Shown here piece by piece: positions 1 through 5,373 of a DNA stretch of 5,468 nt; within the stretch, counting starts at the first letter, position 1, and the number at the start of each line of letters is the position of its first letter. This DNA comes from JARROD01 sp037384225 (GTDB lineage Bacteria; Pseudomonadota; Gammaproteobacteria; Pseudomonadales; Cellvibrionaceae): assembly GCA_037384225.1 (NCBI GenBank), contig JARROD010000362.1, forward strand, positions 1 through 5,468. The letters are read 5' to 3'. The position numbers and the translations under genes were made by a program. The notes below the pieces were generated by a model. That model did no database searches, was not told the DNA's origin, and saw only the letters and a list, made by a program, of their open reading frames with translations.

Positions 1-170
1 GCTAAAAGTGAGCGACCGGACAGCAAATGTCTGTAAAAATAAACTTAAGTGGTGATCACTAGGCAATTTTGATCCATATCTGCAGCGTTAGTGGGTAAAA
101 AGGGAAAGCACTGCAGTAAAACCGGATGCCAAATTTCAATCTGCCGACAGTTGGTTTATTAAGAAATTCT

Positions 171-176
171 TATAAT
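171..176 (+). promoter_or_regulatory. candidate -10 box upstream of the sigma factor gene
   Basis: A perfect TATAAT hexamer lies about 70 bases before the sigma factor start. No good -35 hexamer sits 16-18 bases upstream (the sequence there reads cagttg at 17-base spacing), so the assignment is weak and a helper activator or a different sigma factor might be needed. A short inverted repeat (AAGAA, one base, TTCTT, positions 161-171) directly abuts the box and could be an operator. No FecI-type promoter motif was recognised, so autoregulation is not shown. Confidence 0.3.
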
Positions 177-244
177 CGACGTTCGAAACGTGGTCGCTGG
201 AGGTGTATTAATCTGAGAAGTCCCGAAAGAGAGCTTCTTTAACT

Positions 245-736
245 ATGAAGAAACTGTTTACACAGTACTATGGCACTCTTATGAGTTTCTTCCATAAGCG
301 CTCCTCAAACACCTGGGACGCTGAGGACTTGACTCAAGAAGTTTTTTGTAAGCTCCTGAACTGCAAGAGCATAGCGGCATCCAACGAATGTCCAGAGTCT
401 TACCTGTTTACCGTGGCATGGAGTGTTTTGCGCGATAGGTCGCGACGTGACAAGGTCAGGCATAGAGACAAACACCTATCATTTACCGAGGATTACGCCA
501 AAGAAGATTTGGATTCTCCAGAGCAGACCATCGGCAGCGCGGAACTTTACGAACGTTATCTCCAAGTATTGGACGAACTCAGTCCCAAAGCGCGTACTGT
601 ATTTATTCTACACAGGTACGAAGGGTTTGCCTATTCCCAAATTGCAGAACACTGCGGTATGAGTGTCAGTGCGGTAGAGAAACATATGATGAAAGCGCTG
701 GCGCGTATGAAAGTATTTTTACAGGATCGGCGATGA
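245..736 (+). CDS. ECF-family RNA polymerase sigma factor, FecI type
   Basis: This 163-residue protein is a two-domain extracytoplasmic-function sigma factor that would direct core RNA polymerase to a small set of promoters. Region 2 spans about residues 5-72 and contains the characteristic DAEDLTQEVF motif (25-34) used in core binding and -10 recognition. A basic stretch follows (about 63-77). Region 4 spans about 106-158, with the LSPKARTVF lead-in and a helix-turn-helix at about 130-152 (YSQIAEHCGMS then VSAVEKHMMKAL). The length is normal for FecI-like sigma factors. ATG 245 is chosen because the frame is closed by TAA at 209-211 and no other start lies between. Its ribosome binding site is weak (a purine-rich aaagagag at 226-233). 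A much stronger GGAGG at 199-203 is too far away to serve it. The next gene starts one base after the stop and encodes a FecR-like regulator, the usual partner. The target genes cannot be told from this window; iron uptake is typical of the family but not shown here. Confidence 0.93.
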   Translation: MKKLFTQYYGTLMSFFHKRSSNTWDAEDLTQEVFCKLLNCKSIAASNECPESYLFTVAWSVLRDRSRRDKVRHRDKHLSFTEDYAKEDLDSPEQTIGSAELYERYLQVLDELSPKARTVFILHRYEGFAYSQIAEHCGMSVSAVEKHMMKALARMKVFLQDRR

Positions 737-737
737 G

Positions 738-1964
738 ATGAACAGTAACGACAACTCAATGCGGGCCGATAAAACCAGTGTCGAAGACCAGGCCAATCAT
801 TGGTACGTGCGGTTGCATTCAGATAAATGCACCGAAGAGGATATTGAAAAGTGCAAAATCTGGCTTGAAACCAGCTTCGCACATAGAAAAGCCTACAAGT
901 CTGTGGAAGACATGTGTCAGAGTGTCGGCGGTTTTGGCCGCAGGCCGGAGATAGCGGCTTATCGGGAGCAGGCGCTGCGCTTTCCCTGCACAGAGGGGGC
1001 GTCTGCCACTAGTGCAACGAAAAAGTCCACGCCGATGGCGATGCCCGCCACTGGGGGAAAAAAACAGACCGGTTTTTCGCGTTGGGTGCCAGCAGCCGTG
1101 GCTGCATCTCTGTTGATGTTTTTATTGGTTACCCGCCTTCAAGAGTACAACACTGCTGGTGATAGTATATACCAGACTCAAATCGGTGAGCAGAAAACCG
1201 TCACACTGACTGATGGTTCCACGGTGATACTGGATACCCAGACCAGAATATCCAAGGATTTTTCAAAACAGGCCCGCCGTATTGTATTGGAACAAGGTCA
1301 GGCTCGTTTTCATGTCGCTAAAGATGCTAATCGTCCTTTCATGGTTATTGCCGGTGAGGGAAAGATCACCGCGCTGGGTACTGATTTTGTTGTAAAAAAA
1401 GATAATGGCGATGTACTGGTTACTCTGATTGAAGGTGAAGTTGCTGTACAAAAGGAAAAGTTTGCGCCAAAAGTTTCCGATGTTAAAGCCCCACGCCTGC
1501 CTGATCAAAGTGGTGGAGAAAAAAACGCAAGACAAAATGCAGATTCGCAGCTGGTGCACCAATCCCACGGCAAAGGAAAAAAATACAAGATAAGCGAGGA
1601 TCTCGAAAATCCGTTTAAAAACGAACTTCGTATGACGGCTGGGCAGCAGGTTGCTATTAACCGTGTGGGAATTTCTAGGACCAGTGATGTTAATGTGAAG
1701 CAGATTACTTCATGGCAGGAAGGTAAACTAGTTTTTGAAGACGATACTCTGGCGCAAGTCCTTAAAGACTTAAACCGCTATTCCAAAAGTAAGATTGTGC
1801 TGGGCGATGAATCACTCGCAAGCGTTAGAATTAGCGGAGTTTTTAAAACTGGAGACAATATCCGCATTGTACAGACGCTGAAAGCATTTTTTTCGATGCG
1901 TGTATCCAGTGATCGCTACGGTAATCTTATATTAGAACCGATAACAAAAACGCCTCCAGGTTGA
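738..1964 (+). CDS. FecR-family transmembrane sigma factor regulator
   Basis: This 408-residue protein has the order expected of FecR-type regulators. A cytoplasmic DUF4880 domain spans about 14-80 (DQANHWYVRL, then the WLETS and RKAY elements). A Lys/Pro-rich linker follows, then one membrane segment at about 115-134 (RWVPAAVAASLLMFLLVTRL) and a periplasmic FecR domain at about 144-237 (GEQKTVTLTDGSTVILD, then EGEVAV). A C-terminal DUF4974/STN-like domain covers about 329-400. In the family the N-terminal part contacts the sigma factor and the C-terminal part receives the signal from a TonB-dependent receptor. Between residues 238 and about 295 there is a long hydrophilic stretch rich in Lys, Gln, Ser and Gly, longer than the usual short linker before the LRMTAGQQV element. 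The gene starts one base after the sigma factor stop, with AGGA at 723-726 as a likely ribosome binding site, so coupled translation is expected. Four runs of seven A lie in the gene, all in the phase of a -1 slippery heptamer. No receptor gene follows. Confidence 0.93.
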   Translation: MNSNDNSMRADKTSVEDQANHWYVRLHSDKCTEEDIEKCKIWLETSFAHRKAYKSVEDMCQSVGGFGRRPEIAAYREQALRFPCTEGASATSATKKSTPMAMPATGGKKQTGFSRWVPAAVAASLLMFLLVTRLQEYNTAGDSIYQTQIGEQKTVTLTDGSTVILDTQTRISKDFSKQARRIVLEQGQARFHVAKDANRPFMVIAGEGKITALGTDFVVKKDNGDVLVTLIEGEVAVQKEKFAPKVSDVKAPRLPDQSGGEKNARQNADSQLVHQSHGKGKKYKISEDLENPFKNELRMTAGQQVAINRVGISRTSDVNVKQITSWQEGKLVFEDDTLAQVLKDLNRYSKSKIVLGDESLASVRISGVFKTGDNIRIVQTLKAFFSMRVSSDRYGNLILEPITKTPPG

Positions 1965-1992
1965 TCCACGTGATGCGGTATTTTTTCCTCTA

Positions 1993-2023
1993 TTGACACC
2001 GGCTCTCCCCCAGTTGTTAGAAT
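1993..2023 (+). promoter_or_regulatory. candidate sigma-70 promoter before the small DUF4880 gene
   Basis: A perfect TTGACA (1993-1998) is followed after 19 bases by TAGAAT (2018-2023), which matches the -10 consensus at five of six positions. The spacing is longer than ideal. It lies just after the FecR stop and would start a transcript near 2030, placing the 2035-2090 palindrome in the untranslated leader of the 82-residue gene. That would let the small gene be expressed apart from the sigma operon. The call is inferred from motif matches only. Confidence 0.4.
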
Positions 2024-2034
2024 TGTTGTCATAT

Positions 2035-2090
2035 TTTATTAAACGCGTTGGGTATATCCTAATGAAAGGATATGTATCGCGTTTAATGAA
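2035..2090. repeat. long imperfect palindrome / potential leader hairpin
   Basis: Arms 2038-2047 (ATTAAACGCG) and 2078-2087 (CGCGTTTAAT) are perfect reverse complements, and the pairing can continue outward through a G-T wobble and two A-T pairs to 2035/2090. Inside, 2054-2060 (ATATCCT) pairs with 2067-2073 (AGGATAT) around a six-base loop. The two stems are separated by a 6/4-base internal bulge. No T-run follows, so it is not a classical intrinsic terminator. It could be a transcript-stabilising or attenuating hairpin between the FecR gene and the 82-residue gene, a regulator-binding palindrome, or the folded end of a repeat element. Confidence 0.6.
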
Positions 2091-2119
2091 CATTTTACTG
2101 TCCCCTTGGGAGTTGTGAA

Positions 2120-2368
2120 TTGAAACGTTTCCAGGTTTACACAAATTCGAAAAACGACGATCAGGCGTGCAAATGGTTTTCGCTTATGTGTTCTGATCTG
2201 CGTACAGAAAACGACATTGTTGAATGTGATAAGTGGCTGAATTCTGATGGGAGGAATTATCGCGCATATCAACAGGTGGAAGCATTGTGGAGCCTGTTTG
2301 GCTCTTTCTCCGAACGAGCCGAAATATTAGCCATGGTCCAGCGGGTTAGATACGATTCAGGATTTTGA
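2120..2368 (+). CDS. small stand-alone DUF4880 protein (FecR N-terminal domain only)
   Basis: This 82-residue protein aligns without gaps to about residues 15-80 of the FecR-like protein encoded just upstream. By hand count about 23 of some 66 positions are identical, including the DQA, W, SD, TE-DI, C, WL, AY and VE positions. It stops where FecR would enter its linker and membrane segment. It has no signal peptide or membrane segment and should be cytoplasmic. The start is TTG at 2120, supported by GGGAG at 2108-2112 with seven bases between. The in-phase GTG-like alternative at 2115 leads at once to a stop in another frame. A candidate promoter lies upstream. In FecR the matching cytoplasmic region is the part that acts on the sigma factor, so this protein might bind a FecI-type sigma factor on its own. 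It could also be the remaining 5' end of a degraded second FecR gene, but no FecR core remnant was found after its stop in the three forward frames. Confidence 0.65.
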   Translation: MKRFQVYTNSKNDDQACKWFSLMCSDLRTENDIVECDKWLNSDGRNYRAYQQVEALWSLFGSFSERAEILAMVQRVRYDSGF

Positions 2369-2466
2369 TGCTGTGATTTAATAGATGCTTAAACCAGCCA
2401 ATATCAGGGCTATTCCCTGCCAGCTATTTCCAAAATATATGCCTCTCCATTTTAAGAGTTAAAATC

Positions 2467-2472
2467 TATAAT
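2467..2472 (+). promoter_or_regulatory. weak candidate -10 box before the aldehyde dehydrogenase
   Basis: A perfect TATAAT hexamer in an AT-rich stretch about 240 bases before the aldehyde dehydrogenase start. The hexamer 17 bases upstream (tctcca) is a poor -35. A second possible box, TATAAA at 2636-2641, is closer to the gene but also lacks a -35. Either could drive the gene; neither is secure. Confidence 0.2.
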
Positions 2473-2634
2473 TCATCTATACCCAAAGCGTTTGAGATTT
2501 AGGTTCACAGAGCACGCCCCTTTTTGTCCCTGGCCGCGTTGCTCCGTCCAGCCGCTCCAAGCATTCGCGGCGCTAGCGCCCTCACATGGGGCCTGTTTTG
2601 CGCCTATCCAAGTGGGCGCCTCAAAACCGACTCT
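2473..2634 (-). repeat. GC-rich intergenic repeat-like block with an open minus-strand frame
   Basis: This is the main content of the 342-bp stretch without a gene between 2369 and 2710. It begins with the TATACCCAAAGCGTTT end (2478-2493) and contains a core at 2526-2620 that is about 68% G+C by hand count, between clearly AT-rich flanks. A perfect 12-bp palindrome, GGCGCTAGCGCC, lies at 2569-2580. On the minus strand the block is open for 53 codons, ending CSVNLNLKRFGYR then TGA, but it has no ATG/GTG/TTG start with a ribosome binding site. This pattern is typical of dispersed non-coding repeats that happen to read as protein tails. That it belongs to a multi-copy family is an inference; only a genome-wide search would show it. 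Confidence 0.45.
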
Positions 2635-2710
2635 CTATAAAACAAAAAGGGGAAGTTATTCCGTGCCCGTTCCTAAAAAACAGTTCGTTGAAAAAATCTA
2701 GAGATAATTC

Positions 2711-4252
2711 ATGGCAAAAGTTAATTGGTGTCAACGTGCCAGGGACGCAAATCTTAGTGTTTGCGATTTTATTGAAGGTCAATATAGAGGTGGCAAATCA
2801 ATTGGAAAAAATACTTCGAGCGGCGCTTGCTTTTCCAAATATTCTCCAAGAGATGGCAGTTTGCTATACCAGTATGAGAGCGGAGGCGAAGAAAATATAG
2901 CTCAGGCCGTTGTCAGCGCAAGAGCGGCGTTTAACGATGGCCGCTGGCGGGAACAGCCCGTGCAGAAACGCCAGGCTGTATTGCGGAAACTGGCGGATTT
3001 AATCGAGGTGCACAGGGAAGAATTTGCGCTGTACGAGTGCCTGGACGTCGGTAAACCTATTAGTAAGGCATTGGAGCATGATATTCCCGATGCCGTGTCA
3101 ACTATCCGCTTTAATGCCGAAGGCGCCGATAAGCTTTTGCCACCTTTTGGTCCAGATAGCAATTCTTTTTCTTACTATGTCCGTAAGCCGGTTGGCGTAG
3201 TGGGTGGCATTATTGGCTGGAATTACCCTTTATTGTTAGCAGCTGTCAAGGCAGGCCCGGCTCTGGCCATGGGGAACAGCTTAGTATTGAAGCCTTCCGA
3301 ATTTACATCTTTATCGGCGTCCCGATTGGCGGAATTGGCGCTAGAAGCGGGCGTCCCGGCTGGGGTCTTTAATGTTGTACACGGTACCGGAGCTGAAAGC
3401 GGCGCCGCGCTGGCCCGCCATAAGGACGTGGATCTACTGACATTTACCGGCAGCAGCGCAACCGGCAGGCAAATGCTGGTCAGCAGCGGTGAATCCAATA
3501 TGAAGCGGCTGATTCTGGAATGTGGTGGTAAATCCCCCTATTTGGTTTTTGAAGATTGCCGGGATGATCTTGACCGTGTTGCGGCGGATGTCGTGGCTCG
3601 GGCTTTCGAAAATCAAGGAGCGCTATGTGTCGCAGGCACAAGGGTGTTGGTTCAGCAAAGTATTAAAGAACGATTGGTGTCTAAAATACTGCAGCAGACT
3701 GCGAAAATCGTTCCCGGGGATCCATTGAACCCGGAAACGCGCTTCGGTGCTTTGATGAGTGAAACACAGTTGAATAAAGTGCTTTCCTATATTGATAGCG
3801 GTCGACAACAGGGAGCCAGATTGTTGTATGGTGGCAATCGCACTTCCATTGATGCCGGCGGTGGAAATGTTAACGGGACTGGTGGAGGCTATTATATAGA
3901 ACCGGGAATATTCGATAGGGTAGACCCGCAGTACAAAATTGCCCGAGAAGAGATCTTTGGCCCGGTTTTATGTATTTTCACGTTTAGGGATGAAGCGGAA
4001 GCAGTCAGAATGGCCAATGATACCTGCTTTGGGTTGGCAGCTTACGCCGCCACAAAAGCTATCGACCGGGTAAAAAGGCTGGGAGAAAGTCTTAATGTCG
4101 GCGTATTAAAAGTTGTTGGTGCGTCGAATGGCCTTGGTGAAAATGTTGAATTAAGTGTCGAACCGCATAGGCAGTCTGGTTTAGGATTTGAGGGAGGGTT
4201 AGCCGGGCTGGCCGCCTATACTTGCGGTACGGGCGTTAGTGTTCTGGTTTGA
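2711..4252 (+). CDS. NAD(P)-dependent aldehyde dehydrogenase, PuuC-like
   Basis: This 513-residue enzyme of the aldehyde dehydrogenase superfamily oxidises an aldehyde to its acid in the cytoplasm. The whole length resembles gamma-glutamyl-gamma-aminobutyraldehyde dehydrogenase (PuuC) and betaine-aldehyde-type enzymes: LRKLADLIE (91-99), LDVGKPI (111-117), SNMKRLILECGGKS (262-275). Key residues are present: Asn171 in GWNYPL, Lys194 in LKPSE, the FTGSSATG dinucleotide loop (245-252), general base Glu270, nucleophile Cys306 in QGALCVAGTR, and Glu414 in EEIFGP. The substrate aldehyde cannot be fixed. Two regions are odd: a glycine-rich insertion (about 382-393) and a C-terminal part (about 460-513) in which the usual G-VWVN and PFGGYKQSG-GRE signatures read GVLKVVG and VEPHRQSGLGFEG. 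The start ATG 2711 has only a weak ribosome binding site (agaga, 2700-2704), but the N-terminal WCQRA...FIEGQY matches the family, supporting it. It stands alone on its strand, and no polyamine catabolic genes are in the window. Confidence 0.93.
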   Translation: MAKVNWCQRARDANLSVCDFIEGQYRGGKSIGKNTSSGACFSKYSPRDGSLLYQYESGGEENIAQAVVSARAAFNDGRWREQPVQKRQAVLRKLADLIEVHREEFALYECLDVGKPISKALEHDIPDAVSTIRFNAEGADKLLPPFGPDSNSFSYYVRKPVGVVGGIIGWNYPLLLAAVKAGPALAMGNSLVLKPSEFTSLSASRLAELALEAGVPAGVFNVVHGTGAESGAALARHKDVDLLTFTGSSATGRQMLVSSGESNMKRLILECGGKSPYLVFEDCRDDLDRVAADVVARAFENQGALCVAGTRVLVQQSIKERLVSKILQQTAKIVPGDPLNPETRFGALMSETQLNKVLSYIDSGRQQGARLLYGGNRTSIDAGGGNVNGTGGGYYIEPGIFDRVDPQYKIAREEIFGPVLCIFTFRDEAEAVRMANDTCFGLAAYAATKAIDRVKRLGESLNVGVLKVVGASNGLGENVELSVEPHRQSGLGFEGGLAGLAAYTCGTGVSVLV

Positions 4253-4326
4253 TTTCAATAGTCCGGAGGCTGTTTTGCTTCACCTTTCATATCAAGGGCG
4301 ATAATGAGCGGAGCGCTGAACTCTTT

Positions 4327-4357
4327 ACCCCATCGTTGCATAAACCCTATCGTTGCA
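4327..4357. repeat. short tandem direct repeat at the 3' end of the minus-strand gene
   Basis: Two 14-base units, ACCCCATCGTTGCA (4327-4340) and ACCCTATCGTTGCA (4344-4357), differ at one position and are repeated with a 17-base period. The second unit covers the stop codon and last codons of the minus-strand gene, the first lies just beyond it. It looks like a small local duplication. It lies between two convergent genes, and no clear intrinsic terminator with a T-run was found in this gap (4253-4346). Confidence 0.6.
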
Positions 4358-4940
4358 GCTTCAGAAAGCGACTGGCTGAATCTAGTCTTGCGCTAACTTG
4401 TGTTTGAATGTTACGGCTTTCTTCGTGCACCAATGAATCTGGTGGAAGACGGATTTTTTTAAGTAGCTTGAAACTGTCTTGCGAAGACGGCTCCTTTGGT
4501 GGTGCACTCAGTGTGTGCTGAAAGTCTACGCGAATGACATAGTCTCGCAAGCAGGGGGTGAATAGTATTTTATTTACCTGATATTTTCCGCGCAGGATTT
4601 GCTCTTTGGTTTTGAATCGGCTCGAATACAACAGTAGTTCGATGGCATTTTTGTGTGTGTAAGGATTGATCTTATTCAGTAGCACAGCTATATCGAAGGC
4701 GTTGGACAGGGCTTCAGTGAGTTTATCCGCGGCACCACGGGTACTGGTGTGGAATATGCGGACATATAGAAACTGTACGCAATCTCCGCTGGGAAGCATT
4801 TGCAGCGCTTGATGGGTACCTCGGGAGAGTAAGACGGAAAATGTAGAGGGGGGCTCAACCCTATTGCTTCGCCCGGATTTGGTGAGGCAAATTTTTCCAT
4901 TTTTTTCCTGAATAGATATTTCTGATTCAACGAAGAACAA
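4347..4940 (-). CDS. hypothetical protein, 197 residues, no recognised family
   Basis: I do not recognise this protein. It has no signal peptide or membrane segment and should be soluble. It is rich in Lys, Arg and Ser and probably basic. The middle (about 55-140) looks most protein-like, with alternating hydrophobic stretches (CVQFLYVRIF, AFDIAVLLNKI, NAIELLLYSS, YVIRVDF). The C-terminal third (about 145-197) is more polar, with a Pro/Ser/Glu-rich segment and a likely helical tail. The start is TTG at 4940: the frame is closed upstream by TGA at 4979-4977 and contains no ATG or GTG before it. An AGGA element (plus-strand 4950-4953) sits eight bases before the TTG, which supports the choice. 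A first ATG inside the frame was not seen near the N-terminus, so the start remains less certain than the frame. The gene converges on the aldehyde dehydrogenase, with 94 bases between the two stops. The open frame of nearly 600 bases and the ribosome binding site argue it is real. Confidence 0.6.
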   Translation of the reverse strand: MFFVESEISIQEKNGKICLTKSGRSNRVEPPSTFSVLLSRGTHQALQMLPSGDCVQFLYVRIFHTSTRGAADKLTEALSNAFDIAVLLNKINPYTHKNAIELLLYSSRFKTKEQILRGKYQVNKILFTPCLRDYVIRVDFQHTLSAPPKEPSSQDSFKLLKKIRLPPDSLVHEESRNIQTQVSARLDSASRFLKLQR

Positions 4941-5373
4941 AGCTACTTTCCTTTTGCTTTTTGTGGCGTATATAGGTCATTTTTATAGTTGAGCACATTT
5001 TTCATGCCGGCACTGTTTCAGACTAATAAATTGTTAATTTAGAGAACACCCCGATTTTAGATTGTTTTGAACAAGTTATCAGCGTTCTAAATAAATTTTT
5101 ATGGTTTGATTGGCCTGAGGGTTGAATACCCTGTTGCTACTGTACACTGCTGTATTACCCGCGGCCGCAAGTGGCAAAAAGTTCGTAGCTGGTTTAGGCA
5201 GTTTTATTGTGTTCTGGCAGGGTGTGGTTAAATGGATAAATCTGCATGCAGAAAAAAGTGTATAGCAGTATTTGAGGGGATACCGCTACACACGTTCCGC
5301 ATTATCGGATCAATCAGGATACAAATTTTGGGCCTCGTTCATCGTTTCGCCCGGTGTTAGGTCAGAGGAGATG
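4941..5373. other. intergenic stretch without a convincing gene
   Basis: Upstream of the minus-strand gene, mostly AT-rich up to about 5110. It holds only small symmetric elements: TTGTT-TTG-AACAA (5062-5074), AGGGT-TGAAT-ACCCT (5118-5132) and an 8-bp GCGGCCGC palindrome (5161-5168). TA-rich stretches at 4968-4990 could supply a -10 box for the minus-strand gene, but no matching -35 was found. A 42-codon frame at 5232-5360 on the plus strand has only a marginal ribosome binding site and is not called. I see no RNA gene. Confidence 0.5.

Larger units (their letters stand above)
2041..2493. repeat. segment bracketed by a 16-bp inverted repeat (15/16)
   Basis: The left end (2041-2056) reads AAACGCGTTGGGTATA and the right end (2478-2493) reads TATACCCAAAGCGTTT. 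They are reverse complements except at one position. The enclosed 453 bp carries the whole 82-residue DUF4880 gene and no transposase. Homology does not visibly extend beyond the 16 bases on either side, and no target-site duplication was seen. It may be the trace of two copies of one intergenic repeat family in opposite orientation, a non-autonomous element, or coincidence. Confidence 0.4.

Noticed and set aside
1..36. Open frame 1 at the window start, ending with TAA at 34-36, as the tail of an upstream gene
   Set aside because: Only eleven codons are visible with no recognisable motif, so coding cannot be supported.
80..116. Two CTGCAG hexamers (80-85 and 111-116) as an operator pair
   Set aside because: Each is just a self-complementary hexamer, flanking bases do not match, and the 25-base spacing has no special meaning.
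2369..2472. Possible remainder of a FecR gene after the small DUF4880 protein
   Set aside because: The forward frames showed no membrane segment, no FecR core motif and frequent stops, so no pseudogene tail can be supported from sequence.
2492..2900. Two overlapping plus-strand open frames (2492-2701 and 2586-2900)
   Set aside because: The first is read through the GC-rich repeat-like block and has no ribosome binding site or family resemblance; the second largely overlaps the N-terminal part of the dehydrogenase in another frame.
4253..4300. Small hairpin around the TCCGGA palindrome followed by TTTT, as terminator of the dehydrogenase gene
   Set aside because: The stem is only about four pairs with a bulge and the T-run is short and interrupted; not enough for a terminator call.
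4688..4930. Minus-strand 80-residue frame starting with ATG inside the 197-residue gene
   Set aside because: It is a different frame of the same strand, shorter, and lacks a good ribosome binding site; the longer frame with AGGA-TTG is preferred.
5232..5360. Plus-strand frame of 42 codons starting ATG, preceded by AGGG
   Set aside because: Short, marginal spacing to the purine stretch, basic low-information sequence and no recognisable domain; compatible with chance.
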